Source: Alnus glutinosa (taxonomy: Eukaryota; Streptophyta; Magnoliopsida; Fagales; Betulaceae). Taken from it: a stretch of DNA of 64,000 bases. Position numbers and translations under genes: made by a program. The notes beneath the pieces are model-generated. The model saw only the letters and a program-made list of their open reading frames with translations. It did not search any database and was not told where the DNA came from. The DNA is taken from positions 48,191,654 through 48,255,653 of the forward strand of contig NC_084886.1 in NCBI RefSeq assembly GCF_958979055.1, given 5' to 3'. This document shows, in pieces, positions 24,984 to 38,188 of this stretch (position 1 is the stretch's first letter; each line of letters starts with the position of its first letter).

Positions 24984-27913
24984 ATGGGAGGCCACGGTGC
25001 CATTGAGGTGGCCAAGACGGTTATGGAGGTTGCCGACGTGGCCTGGACCGCCATGGAATGCCGCCACCACCACCAGACGAGCCACGAACAGGAGGGCGCG
25101 CCCGAGAGCAAGCGCGCGTCTTCGGAGGACGAATTGGAGGCTATGCGATCGGAGAATCGGCGTCTTAGGAACTTGCTCGAGCAGAATCTGAAGCTCCTTC
25201 AGGACCTCTCCGAATCCCCTTGTTTATTCAACGATTGCCCTCCCGATGTACGTCTTTACTATTGTTTCTTATTTTTATTTTATTTTGGGTTTTAGTGGAA
25301 AGATTTTATGTCAAATTAATAAAAGATTTATGGAATTTTATCATTTGCTGTTGAATTTTGTGGAATTCCTCACGTGGGTTGATGTGAAAGGAAAGGAAAT
25401 TGTTAAATTTATTAAGAAATTAGATTCCTTGAGCATTTTTACGCATACCCTTTACCTTCCTTTGTTATATCCAAGATCTTATAGAGTAGAAAAGTATTAT
25501 TCGTGATAGATTTAATTTTATATTGATGTAAGGTATTAGTTTTGCAATTTCAGTTGTATGTTCGGCTCGTGGAAACGGTGGATTCTGAACACTTCTTGAC
25601 TCGGCTCAAATCCCTCCAGCAGGCATCAGCCAACGGAACTAGCTATGAGTTTCCTTTCAAGGAGGCCACAGGTTTTTTACTTTATTTCATGGGGTTGTAT
25701 CTTTGCATATTATTTAGTGCAACATCTTTCCTATCCTTCAAGTTTCACAGGTTTGATATTTTTTTCTGGGTTTTGGGGTTGGTTCTTTGATTAGGTGATG
25801 ATTTGCACTCGGCTGAAATTCTAATAAAAGTTGACAATGAAGAACCCAGCTGGTGGGTATGGGTCACAGATGAAATGGTGCCAAGCAATGTTGAAGAATG
25901 GAGCGGAATTGATAATGAAAATTATGTAGTTGTTAGTGAGGAGCATGTGGTGGATGGGGTTGCCAACTTTATGGCTAGATGCATTATGTCAAACCCAAAA
26001 GCTAGGGTACATGGCTACCCAAACTTATTTCTCATTAATTATTTCTTGTCTAATATCTAATATGATTTGCTTCCTTGCAAATGCAGAATTTGACACCGGA
26101 AGAGCTGCAAAAAAGTAAGTTTGCTGTCCAGTCATTTGAAAATGCTTTTGCCCTAACAATTTCTGTTCCCAAAACTTCATAAAGGTCATATAAGCTGTTA
26201 TCATTGTAACTTCAGCATAATGTATTAATGTCTTATAGGGAGTGGTAAGGGTTTCTTTCTTGGTCAAAATATGACTTTTGGACCCTAAACAATGTGTCAT
26301 GTTACATTTTCCGATTTCCCACATCCTTGTATTGTGAATGTGGCTTACTTAGGGCTTTGCTGCTGTGGCCTCACATGCGTGTCATATGGTGCCATACTCT
26401 TTGATTATGTGAGCCTTGCTTTGGCCTGACGTGTCATGTCAGCAATAGAAGGACATGAGGGTGGAAAAAAGTTTATCATGTCAGCAATTATCAGTTGTAT
26501 GGCAAGACGGGGCAAAAAAAAAATGGAAATGTTTTCAAAACATCAAGTACTAAATTGACTCGGTGATTCAGTATGAAATTGAAATTTAACACATAGTTTG
26601 CAGACCAAAATCACATTTTGACCGTCTTTCTTTTCTCGTTGGAGGATGATGTCTCTAATAGTATAACCTTGGGAACAAGATACCTATTTCTGAGTGTGAT
26701 GCTTGCTGGTAACATTTATTACTCGGATACCTTTGGAAATTTGGCATCTTTCTCATTGATATAATAATCACCAATCTGGCTCTGACTTCTCCCAGTGACA
26801 TGTGGTCTTTTGACCCGGGAGTGATTGCCTATGTTACTTATCTCTGAGACATTATAAACTTGCAGCTTTGGGGAAAGCATTAGCTGATGTCAGCAAACTG
26901 GAGAAGATGTTAAATATTTGGCATGCTGGGAAACTGTTTTATGCCCTGTCCACCTGGGGACTTGCTCTGGCAGGGTGAGTTTTAATTTTGTTTACTATAC
27001 CATTAGCTGTTGAGAATGTTATCCTCAATCTTCTGCTGCTCTCCAGGTCAAGAAACTGAAAGGCATGCATAGATATGTTACATTGTGTAATTTGCATTAT
27101 TTTCGTAATTCAATTTTTTTACAAAATATGGTTCTTATGCATCATATTGCCTCAAAAATCAAGGGGTAATAAGGTATTGGTAAGCAGGAAAACATTGGTA
27201 CTGAATTTAGGTTTAGCATTTCTGGTTCCCCATCCCTCTTCCATCTCATATCATCCCCCTCCCTCTTCCCCAACACTCACTTATTTGCCTGTAGGTAAAT
27301 GGAAGCAGGTAATTGCTAGACCTTTTCACACATTTATACAACCCGTGAATCAATTTTGCCAGAGATAACTATTTCGTCTTTCCTTCAAATATTTGAATGT
27401 TTTACGGAGCATAGACAATTATGATATCTATGAAATCTTTCATTTAATATTTTAAATTTGGAATACATAATCGCTTTAGCATCATTGTCTCCTCCCTAAT
27501 TTGGGACTACATTGGCATGAGGTGTACATTACTGTTGGAGCAAACTTATTTTAGTTACCTGAACCGATTGATTTTCTTGTACTGTTTGTGTCTGCATTGG
27601 CACTTGCCAGTGTAGGAGTTCAGAAAGCTCGCATTATCTTAATGCCGACAAGCTGTGGTTTTGAGGCAGTTGAAATGCTTAATTGGACCTAAGGTTAAAC
27701 TGTCAGTATTTGATAGGTTTCAGTGTTTTGTGCATTTGTCCTCAAGCATATTATAGGTTCCAGTTATGTTCCAACAGAATTTTAACCTTACAGTCAGCAA
27801 AATTGGCCTTGACACGGATTTTGCATCACAGGTTGTATAGGAGTCGTGCGGTACTGAAACTTGCTGCAATGGGTGTTCACACAACCGGCAAATTTGTTCT
27901 CAGGGCTCTCTAA
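24984..27913 (+). CDS. Conserved plant protein of unknown function, 6 exons
   Basis: Exons: 24984-25247, 25554-25671, 25795-26006, 26087-26114, 26866-26974 and 27832-27913, encoding 270 residues. The start MGGHGAIEVAKTVMEVADVA at 24984 is the first in-frame ATG. A charged, probably coiled-coil stretch follows (DELEAMRSENRRLRNLLEQN, about residues 50-72). The central part has YVRLVETVDSEHFLTRLKSL and EPSWWVWVTDEMVPSNVEEW. Near the C-terminus KLFYALSTWGLALAG is hydrophobic and might associate with a membrane, followed by a basic end with VHTTGKFVLRAL. I recognise no catalytic motif. I recall a 271-residue Arabidopsis protein at At1g44770 of this kind, unverified. Exon 4 is only 28 bp. Confidence 0.85.
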
Positions 27914-28762
27914 AGAAGGCTATTCTACAGCTGTGAACAATATTGATGCTGGGAACTTGTTGCTGTCTTGCCTTTATACAGGCCAAGAAAACTTAATGAT
28001 TCTTGTACAAAGTTGTAAATAACATTGGCTTTGTAGACTGTTCTGCACAGAAATTATCACTATGACTGATTGTATTGATTGATTTCGTCATAATGATATC
28101 GATTCCTTGGGAAGTCATATTATGTTTCTATTGATTGGTTTCTTCTCAGTGGCACGTTAAAATGCGGCAATGGCCAGAGCACAGAAAATTCCCAATCCTA
28201 TTATATCCACCATAGATTTACATTGATCTTAGCATACATTAACCAGAAGTAAACTAATTTATTACAACACTGCAGAAGAAACAGCACAGAAAATTCCCAA
28301 TCCAATATCCACCATAGATTTTACACTCCAAGCTAATTATAAAAAATGAAATATCGAAATTGGATTACCGATTAGGTTGAGAATAAGGCATTGCCAAAAG
28401 ATGTAGAACTCCTGATTTCTTACAAAAAAATGTTCATATAGAAGCAATATGCTTTGCCGACATAAAATTAATACACAAGATCCAAAATTGTCAAGCACCT
28501 TTTTGTACAGCTGCTCTCATTTAGCACAGTTTGTTACTTGCAACATAACCATTGCTCCTTCCTAAAACAATTTCTTTTTTAAATATGCTCTACTCCGATC
28601 CAAGGCTATTGGGTGCAAAATTGGTGATGTAGACCTAAAATTGTCTTGCCAAACATATTTCAGGTTCCCAAGCCGCTCAAGACAAGAAGGCTGACAAAAC
28701 CTATTGCTAGGAAATGCAAATCAGACATACAGTTTCAATAACACAATATATTACACTGTAGA
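27914..28762. repeat. Intergenic region with a direct repeat between convergent genes
   Basis: The word ACAGAAAATTCCCAATCC followed by a short AT stretch and TCCACCATAGATTT occurs at about 28180-28217 and again at 28284-28322, about 104 bp apart. It looks like a local duplication of roughly 100 bp that has since diverged. The rest is 3' region of both neighbours. No gene is seen. Confidence 0.65.
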
Positions 28763-31700
28763 TTATGTTTCTGGGGTCTTTCTCTTAAGATTGGAAACCG
28801 ATGCAACGTCTGAGTGAGCCTGACCAAATACTGACCTGCATGATGCCCAAAGCCACAACAAATATCAAGAGAGGTAAAAATTGATAATACAAACCAACAT
28901 CTCAGAAACGCGAAGCAACCATTTTTTTTTCCCCTCATCAAAAAATACAAAAGTAACTTTTGATTCATCCGGATATCAAGAGCAGCAATGTGCAGTAACT
29001 GGTTTCTCTGAGCTTTCAATCAACAAATAAAATTGGCTAAGTTCACACCATGAAGGCAACCACTTATCTGGTTGTGAAGGATATCTTCCTTCCATCCAAT
29101 TGATGTTACTTCCAACCTTAATTATATCTTGCAGTAGCAAAACATGTAACTCAACTTAAAAAAGGAAAAAAAGAATAAAAATTAATAATCACAATTTTTC
29201 CTGTCCCCACCTCAAACTCCTTACAAACCCAACGTAAGATTCATAAAAAAATATGATAGGTAGAACCTTTGCCATCCAGCTGCTACTGCTAACATCCAAT
29301 TTAGAGAGCTGAAAAGATTTCTTACTATCTGGAACCCCCAAGACTGTTGATTCAAGACCCTTTGTTAAGGTTAATCAGAAAGAATAGTGATAACCTTTTG
29401 CCATCCTGTTAAGGCTATCCCCATATACCATTTGGACAAACCCTCGAAAAACATAGGAGCACAAAAGTTAATCTACTTCCTTTGTGATTTTGAACTTGCA
29501 CTCATTTACTTCCAATAGGTATTAGTTCGACTTAAAGAATCATACACAGTGAGACAACTGTAAGCAGCTTATCATAAATGGTATAATATAGCTTGAAAAC
29601 AATAAATCCACTCACCCACAGGTCGAACATTTCTTGTGATGCTTACAGAATATGGACAAGCATACAGAACATATAGAGCCCATGTCGATTGTCTTTTTAT
29701 GGCAAAAGCACCTGCAAGTTTCAAAGATTCAATAAGGTGCATGCAATTCAAATGTGTGCGGGAACATAATCATATGTATATATGCATGTAATTTCACATG
29801 CATGCATGTAATTTCACATGCATGCATGTAATTTATGCGTGCATACATGAAAACAACCAAAAAAACTCACATTACATAGTCTCCTTCCCTTTTTTTTTTT
29901 TTTTTTACTTGCAAATCTTCAGCTAGTTAACGTGAAACATACTTGGTTTTTCCAGCATGATTTGGAAATAATATAAAAACTTAAACATCTAAGTAAACAA
30001 TGCATGCAATAGAGAGTGAGAGAGAGATCAAATTCATCCCTTTGAGCAGGAAAACAGAGAACCATGACTGATATTGGTAACCCTTCCTATGGAAAAGATT
30101 TTTAAGTGTATACCATGTCAGATTTGATTCTAGTACGTTTGCTGTATCCGGTATTACCAAACATCCAAACAAGCTCATTAATCTGGATCCAAGAGAAAAA
30201 TTGAGACCCACCATCTAATTTGTACCTTTATGTAACAATGAATACAGATAATCAATTCATTGCACATATAGACAATTTATTTCTAATAAGTTTTTTTTCT
30301 AGATTTATCTAATTAAGGTGAGTTTAGTGCAGGCAGAATATTAAAAATATAATCACATTTGCCAAGAAAAAGTACATGATGCAGCTCCTTCACCGGTATA
30401 CATTACACCCGCAAAATACAATTTTAAACATCAATCTTAATAGTTAAAAATGTAAACATCCAGAAGAACAAATGAAAACACGACATACCGAAAAACAAAC
30501 GGCCACAAGAGGTTTAACTTACGAGGCACGGAAGTCAACACCAACAGACTTAGGAAGCTGTAAGAAGGTACGAGAATGCAAATCAGTCGCAAAAACTGTC
30601 TGCATGGAACAACAAGATTTCATCAATATCAACAAGTTGAAATACATGTAAAAGAAAGGCTTGTAGACTACAGAAATTAGATAGAGTGACATAATAGGGA
30701 ACAAGATTGTCACATATACATTACAAACCAAAGATAGTGACTGAATATAATAAACAAAAATTTCAGAAAATATATCCATTACTTAAAAATAGATCTTAAA
30801 CAAGAAAAAAGAATAGCAGCTACATAACTAGCTCTATATTAGATTCTTAAGAGTTCAGTCTTCTGAAGTGAAAGAGCTGAAAGTTATTAAAGGTTAAAAA
30901 AGTTCTTGCTAGATTTTCAGCAAATCAATTCTGTTCATTTAAACACACTATTCTTTTCTAAACGGAAAACAACTAAAAGTTCTGATCCCAAAACTGACGT
31001 GGCAGAAATAAAAGCTGCTACAGTTGACATACTAAGCACAAGAATATCATTGAGAGGCAAGAAGATTATGGGGCGTAACTGATATGTAAACTCAAGATCG
31101 GTATTTCTATGTATTGAATTCTTGGAATGTAACATAGAAGCAAATCCTCATCTTCTCACCTTTGAACTCTAATTTCATCAGTGCAGATCAATTGGATCAG
31201 AAGCAACCCCATTTTAGAATAGCACTGCTATAGTGCAAGAACATTCATTCAATCTTTCTCATACAGTTTTGAAGTAGATTGGGATTAGAAAGAAAGAAAG
31301 TAGCTAACCTATTGGTATTGTAACTGAAAACGATCTGTTCATACAATAGATACATAAAAGATTTAAGTTTTTTTATCATGCCCCGATAACAATCTTTCAA
31401 AATTTTTAGAACATACTAAAAGATAAGTCCTTCAACCATTATTTTTCTAACTATCCTGCAGGTCAACCATGGGTTTTCCTTCAACAACAACAAAAACTAC
31501 AAGATCTCGTGCTTGTGCAAGCTTAATACCCCTTGAGAGTGAGCCAGATACGTCATAGAGTTTGAATAGCAGCTACCCAAACAACCTATGGAATATAAAT
31601 ATAGAGCAGGTAATCTTGTGAAGATCTGAACAGTGCCTGTTTTGAACCATAACCTGAACAAACCATGTCCAACTTTTGCCAATTTGAGCTTCACAAGTTC

Positions 31701-34700
31701 TTCGAAACCTGAGCTTAACATACAAACAAGTCAAGTGATGGCACAGTGAACCCACGTGCCTGTAATATTGGATTCCATGGTCTCAATGACAATGCAATGC
31801 TTCTCTTATAGTACTCTCGACAACATACACATCAGGGTATACCTTTTTGAAAACCATTAAATATTATCATACAGTAAATAAGCCTTTCAAAGATCTGAAC
31901 AATGTCAGTTTTAACTTATGAACAGCTTTAATCATATCTAGATTGTGCCACCACAGCTTGATAAGACAGAAAATCAATATAAGTCAGGTAACCGGAATGT
32001 GAAGAACACAGTATCCGTGTCATATGTCATGCATCTCAACCAATGGTGTCTCATTTAGCTCTGCAGCAACTCTATCGAGTTCTATGCAAAAATATACATT
32101 AGCAGGAAAATTCAATACATTATTTCAGTACCTTTAACAACGCAAGACTGTGGGTCGTAGTTTTTATCATATAGAAAATGCGAATTAACTTCCTCTTTAT
32201 TGTTTCATTTTATACTCCCAAAAGCTCTAAAATCAGACATGCATATTATACAATTTTTTTAAAAAAAAATTATGAAAGCAATACAGTATGGGCAAGCTCA
32301 ATTAACAGAGAACAATGATAAAAGATAAAGACTGCAAATTTAAATTGCTTAGCGAAAACTATTCTACACAACCTACCAAGAGATATTGAAACAGCCCATC
32401 CAGTTGTTGGGGTTTCTGATACACACCACCAGTTATGTAAGAAGCCTGTTTTTCAAACACATTAGATGCAATCACTAAAGCCAACAGAGGGCTCGTGCCA
32501 ATATTATATCATGTATTGCAATAAAAATTCATTAAGATTACATGCAACAGACAAATTACCTGCTGGAGGAAGGCAGAATTGTTAGAACCTATATAACAAG
32601 AATCTATAGGAACCTGCACCAGAGGCAAATTGGCTTTACATAAGAAAGTTCTTTAAATTCAAAAAAGAATCAGCAAGTATAATCATATTAAAAGAGGAAA
32701 AAGATCATAAATCTTATTAGAGGACCTTTTGTATGCTCCCAAGCACTTAAAAAGATAATAAACCAATATAGTACTAGTACACATACAATTTAAAGAAGCT
32801 AAATAAGAGCAAACCAAAAACTTAAATGACATATACATGGACACCATAAATTTGTACCTCAAACATATTTTACTAAAAAAATGTTAAATATTTTGCATGC
32901 AAGGCTTTGGAAACCATATATTTACATAGATAAAATCATCCCAGGACTTCATTTCAAATTTGCAATTGGCCAACTTAAATATATTTAGCCAATCCAAATT
33001 AGTTTGGGAAAAGGATTTATTGACCTAGCTTCAATTAGTTGGGATTAAAGCTTAGTTGAATTGAGGTGACTCTATATCTAATTTGCATATAACCAACCTG
33101 TTCAACAAAACTTGCCTTACATAATTTGACTGCCCATCTAATAAGCCACCAAATATCTCGCGTATCCTTGAAGATATGAAATTCCAGCCATAATGTTGGC
33201 ACACATCAGACACGTGCTGATGGTACATTTTCCATCCCACACTGTTGGCAAACGTCCAGCACTTGCCAACAGTTTAAAAGCCAAATGAAGTATGGTCAGG
33301 CATTTTCCATAAAATATTACATTGTTAGACAAAGAAGATGCAGGTTTAACAATCAATAGTCAAACTTTTCAACTTTTAGGATCATAGTTCATACAGCTGC
33401 ATTTGAAGTATTTATTTATAGGGGATGGCTCAACCAAGGGGTGCAATCATATTTTATGGACCCTTTATTTTCACATATATTGAGGTTCCACAAGCGGTGC
33501 GACCCAGAGAAACATTGCTTTATGTCAAGAATCTCGCATCTCAAATGCCTAATCTCAGACGCTGTGGACCATCTCTTTTTCTATTCATTTCAAAATCAAA
33601 TGACTATGATTCAAGACAGGACATTAGATTATAAACGCATTTGATACTATTACTGTGGAAAGTCAATGAATAAATAACTAAATGTTGTAAAATACTACTC
33701 CACTTCCTTTGTGTTTTGATTGCTTCCTTCCATTCTAACTCTTTAAGATTTTGAATGGTATCTGAATTTATTGGATTCATCAGCATGATGCATCGGCAGG
33801 GCCAAGTCAGATGTACAGCCAGATCATGAAGTGAACAAGAAACTGATGCTCTGTTTGTTTCGATGTAAAATGTTTTCCGTTGTAAAATATTTTCAAGGAA
33901 ATCATTTTCCGGTGTTTGGCGCGTACGGAAAATCACAAATATTTTTTATATTTTCATTCAATCATATTAACCTATAAAAATCAATTTGTATTCACAACAT
34001 AAAAATATTAATATAAAATAATTGCTTGGTAGTGGTCCAGGGGTAGGTCGGTGGTGGTCCGAGGGTGGGTCGGTGATGGTCGCGCGGGGGGGGGGGGGGC
34101 TTGGTGGTGGTCTGGGAGTGGCTCAGTTATGGTCTACGGTGGCTCGGGGATGGTTCGGGCGTGGCTTGGTGATGGTCCGAGGGTGGTTCGAAGGTGGCTC
34201 GGTGGTGGTCTGGGGGTGGCTTAGTGGTAGTCCAGGGGTGGCTCAATGATGGTCCGGGAGTGGTCGGTGATGGTCTGAGGGTGGCTTGGTGATGGTCTAG
34301 GGAGGCTCAGTGATGGTCGGGGGGTAGCTCAGTGATGGTCCGAGGGTGGCTCGGTGATGGTCCAGGGTGGCTTGGCGATGGTCTAGGTGTGTCTTGATGG
34401 TGGTTCGGTGGTGGCTTGGTGGTGGTTCAGTGGTGGTCTGGGTTGGCTCAGTGATGGTCCAGGGTGGCTCGGTGGTGGTCCAAGGGTGGTCTAGCTGTAG
34501 CCCAGGGGTGGCTCGGTGATGGTCAGAGGTGGTTTGGTGGTGACCCTGCAGTGGCCTGGGTCTGTCTTAGAAAATGATTTACGGAATTTAAAAATGTAAA
34601 TCATTTTTCGAAACTAAAGAAGCTTTTTTGGTCAAACCGAAAATATTTTCGGTTTGATTATTATTTTTTGTCGCACCAAACACTGGAAAATACGGTAAAC

Positions 34701-37700
34701 ATTTTCCACAAAATATTTTACGCCAAAACAAACAGAGTATAAAAGAAAATGGGCATAAAGTACATAAGGTATACAAGTTGAAAAAGTACAAAGAGAAGGA
34801 ATATGCATGTGGTTCATTGAAGATGAAGTCAAAGATGGAGAATAAGGCAGGAACAAAGAAGGCTAATAGGGAGAAGTTGGTGAGAACAAGGTTTTATGAG
34901 GAGCTTGCATGATTCAGAGTGATTACGAAAAAGAAATTGAGAAGAGGTTTGGAAAAGTGAATATCAGGTAGGCAGGAAGGATTGGAAGATAAACAAGCAA
35001 TTCAAGAATCAAGACTTGAGTGGTTGAAGAAGCAGAAATAGAAGATTGGCAACCTTAGGTTTGATAATCTGTATGAAACTAGTACCAATAATCACTACGC
35101 TCAATGAATAATACAATTTATCATAATAAGTCACTACGAATTCATTATAGAGTATGGCTGTTAATGCAAGGTAATCAGTCCAGATTCTCATAAAAGATTA
35201 CTGAAGTAACATTTACATATGACAGTAAGTCACAGTTATTCATTAAAAACTGTGGCAATCAAAACAACTACATTTGCCACCTATTTCTAGTTCCATTTTA
35301 GCAAAATAAATAGTAAAGCCTTCATGCATGACAACTAGGAGGAAGTTTTAATTTCTTCAAGAGATTTTTTTACAATAATAACAACTTAATGAATAAGATT
35401 TTGATCTTTATTCCTGAAAATCAACAGGATAAAGATATGCTCCACATATAATAGCCAAATCTTTCATATTAAAATTTTAAGACCCACAACCAGGGCCATT
35501 TATGCTACGAGTTCTCATAAAAAGATATCAAACTAATATGCCTAAAGGATTCCCAACCTTCATTGGGATTGGGGGAGGGAATCAAATGTAAAACATTAGA
35601 CTATTTCCAAAAACTGATTCAGACATTTACCAACCAAAAACTATTTTGTTATACAGATTATTTATTGGACAACACAGAAAAATTAACTACATAGTGCATA
35701 CCATAGATTGGGGGAGGGAATCAAATGTAAAACATTAGACCATTTCCAAAAACTATTTTGTTATACAGATTATTTATTGGACAACACAGAGAAAAATTAA
35801 CTGCATGGTGCATACCATAGAGCGCTGCGCTGAAAATATTGCATTCATAATTGCAACATATCTGGAAAAGAGGGGAAAAATTCAGGCTAAAAGCTCAACC
35901 TAAAAGTACAAAAAGTAGTAGTAATAATAAAAGTAATACTAATACTGCTACTAGTAGTAATAATAAGAAGGAACATACTGTTCTGGTCCATCTGAGGATG
36001 CCTGCAAGCATAAAATCTGCCCCCATATGTCAGTAACTTTACCAGATAGATATTCCACTTAAGTTCTAAAAATCTATATGAATGTGATGAAATGATAAAG
36101 CAGAAAATAGAGAGAGAGAAAAAAAGAAAAAAAGAAAAAAAAAAGAACTACAAACAAAACCAACAGAAAGTGGGCTTTAAAAAAAAGCATGATATCATAT
36201 ATCATTCTACAAATTGGTCGTGCACATTGCACTTATTAGACCAACTGCATACAATCTGGAGGAAGAGCGACAAGAGTTCAGTGAAATATATGTCAACTTT
36301 GGATGATATTAAAAACTCTCCAATCACCATATCACAGAAAACATCACCACATGTCATCCACTATAACAAGTTAGAAGAGTTTGTAGAAGAAAAATAGAGA
36401 CCTTTTAAGGTCTAACTGGAGCTTGCGTCACAAGAGTTTCAGTAACATATAAGGTCGAAGAATGTTACCTTCAATAAACCTCATTCAATGGCAATATCAT
36501 TTAAATCGTGCTCCAAAATTCATTACCAATAATTCCACTTTTGAGTGTGTCATTCACTAGCACCTTCATAAATAATTTTGATAAGGCAATAAGAACTAAC
36601 CAAATCAGTTTTTGGACAACTATAGTTACTGCAAACCACAAAAGCTTGCAGTAGCTAATTCGCATATCATTATCTCGTAATGTCAATGTGTGGTGTATTC
36701 CCAACAACAATCTCACGCCCTAAATTCGCTTTGCTACACATAAAAAAACTTCTCAAAATTTTGTATAATGAGATATATTCCATATATGGATTAAGACTGC
36801 CGAATAGGTTAAAAAATACATGTGCCTTTTTGTACTTGATTAGAAAGTGTTAAAAAGGCATCGCACAATTCCATCTTCAAATACATTGATACGATTACAT
36901 CAAATGAATATGTTATCACCAAGAATACTTATTAATGAGACTATTGCACAATGTGTATCGTATTGAAAAACAAAATCTCACAGCTCCACAATACATTTGA
37001 GAACCGTTCATGACAATTGATGGTCAGACAATCAATAAAAGAAATATCAGTACTCCAACTTATGCAATTCAGTAAATAAGTATAATTTTAAATACAGATA
37101 TAAAAACTCACTCTAGGCTGCGGATGGAGTGGTCCCGAACGAAAAACCCTCTGTATATCTAGTCATCGAATCAAGTGAAAGTAAAACAAACTATAGATGT
37201 CCCGTGAATATCAAACAGCTCCATTGTGTCTTAAACATTTCAAATTGTACAAATTCCGCATTTGCGATTAGTTCAGGCTATTGCACATAACATCAAAATC
37301 TTTAGCAGCCAAAATCCAGTTAAACCCCAAACTATCTCCATACCACCCAATGGAGCCTTTCAGTCTCTTAGAATATTGATTAAGTGATTAAATTCACTCT
37401 TTGTCAGAAACTACAGCTTTTGGGATAGAAATCTGCCATGGTATCAATGTGAGATCCTGAGTTCAAATTCTAACTCGGCAGGCTTAAGCTTGGGACAAGC
37501 GAAAATTAATCATATTCCGATACCGATGGCGACTAACTAAACGAACATAAGCATTGACGAAAAGGATACAACAAAGAGCCATAGACAAGGAGCCCGATAG
37601 CAGCGAAGACGTGGTGGGTCCTAGAGAGTCTTGCTTGCCCAAGTGCTCGTCCCTGGTCACAAACTCTTCCAATTTCTGCAACAAGTCGGAGCAGAGGGCG

Positions 37701-38188
37701 GGCATGCTTCCGCTCTCGATACTGGGGCTCGTCGCCATAGACGAGTCATAGATGTAGTCGCAGGAATTGCACCCTGTAGCAATCACCACCACTTGGTTGA
37801 ATTGGTTCAGAACTAAGATCGAGTTCAGAAACGTAAGTACCTGTAGTAAAAGCGCAAAAACTGAGAATCGAAACCGCAATTAACCTCAGTTTGGCTCGCC
37901 AGAAAATGCAGCAGAAAATTTTGAAAAGCCTTATTAATTTCGATCAATCAGACGGTCAGGGTTTGGAATCGAGAGAGAGAGAGTACATGAGACAGGAACT
38001 TGGAGAAAGGGAAAGAGAAAGAGCTCCAGAAGAAAGGGTTAGTGTCCAACAGTACCACCAGGAGGCTGACGTCATCTGCAACAACACGATCCAACAACAA
38101 ACAGAGAATGAGATAAAGAAGAAGAATGTGAGGGTAGAGAGCGAAAGAGAGAGGGACCTGCATAGAGCTTTGAAGGAGCGGAGGCCAT
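28763..38188 (-). CDS. TFB4: General transcription factor TFIIH subunit TFB4 (p34/GTF2H3), 11 exons
   Basis: Minus-strand exons: 38188-38158, 38075-37987, 37840-37570, 37158-37112, 36016-35979, 35861-35816, 32613-32560, 32445-32377, 30599-30523, 29711-29616 and 28835-28763, giving 296 residues, the normal length. The N-terminal half is the vWA-like Tfb4 fold: DDVSLLVVLLDTNPFFW (about residues 11-27), then LNQFNQVVVIATG, GSLSMALCYIQRVF, DGPEQYVAIMNAIFSAQRSM and ITGGVYQKPQQLDGLFQYL. The C-terminal Cys/His-rich zinc-binding part reads CFCHKKTIDMGSICSVCLSI, then CKHHKKCSTCG. TFB4 pairs with p44/SSL1 in core TFIIH, which acts in promoter opening and nucleotide excision repair in the nucleus. Exons 5 and 6 are very short (38 and 46 bp). 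Introns 6 and 8 are long and filled with repeats, yet the coding sequence is intact. Confidence 0.95.
29765..29838. repeat. Short tandem repeat of CATGCATGTAATTT type in a TFB4 intron
   Basis: The unit ATGCATGTAATTTCAC is present about three times (29783-29835), the last copy diverged. It lies in the intron between exons 9 and 10. It looks like a simple local expansion. Confidence 0.7.
33850..34740. mobile_element. TIR element carrying a G-rich minisatellite, in TFB4 intron 6
   Basis: The left end CTCTGTTTGTTTCGATGTAA (about 33850) and the reverse complement of the right end, CTCTGTTTGTTTTGGCGTAA (about 34738), are inverted copies. The match continues inward through AAAAT and TTTTCC words. 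The GTAAAATATTTT-type ends are shared with the element at 23279-23755. Between the ends lies the minisatellite 34021-34560. No transposase frame is seen, and I could not settle a target duplication. Confidence 0.75.
34021..34560 (+). repeat. G/T-rich minisatellite, unit about 20-23 bp
   Basis: Units built from GGTGGCTCGGTGATGGTCCG and GGGTGG variants repeat for about 540 bp. One unbroken G run of about 12-13 lies near 34086-34099. The array is strongly strand-asymmetric: G-rich on plus, C-rich on the transcribed sense strand of TFB4 pre-mRNA. A reading frame across part of it (34022-34249, rich in Gly, Val, Trp and Ala) is a by-product of the repeat. Confidence 0.9.
35567..35820. repeat. Tandem duplication of about 130 bp overlapping the TFB4 exon 6 donor
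   Basis: Two adjacent copies (about 35567-35706 and 35707-35820) share ATTGGGGGAGGGAATCAAAT, AAAACATTAGAC, TTATTTATTGGACAACACAG and the end GTGCATACCATAG. The right end of the second copy is the exon 6/intron 6 boundary of TFB4 (exon ends at 35816). The first copy therefore carries a second donor-like sequence inside intron 6, near 35697-35706. Confidence 0.85.

Noticed and set aside
34021-34560. Regular repeat array that could be taken for a CRISPR-like or coding repeat region (Gly/Val/Trp-rich frame)
   Set aside because: Units are contiguous variants without unique spacers, in plant nuclear DNA. The open frame is a by-product of G-rich repeats lacking stops.
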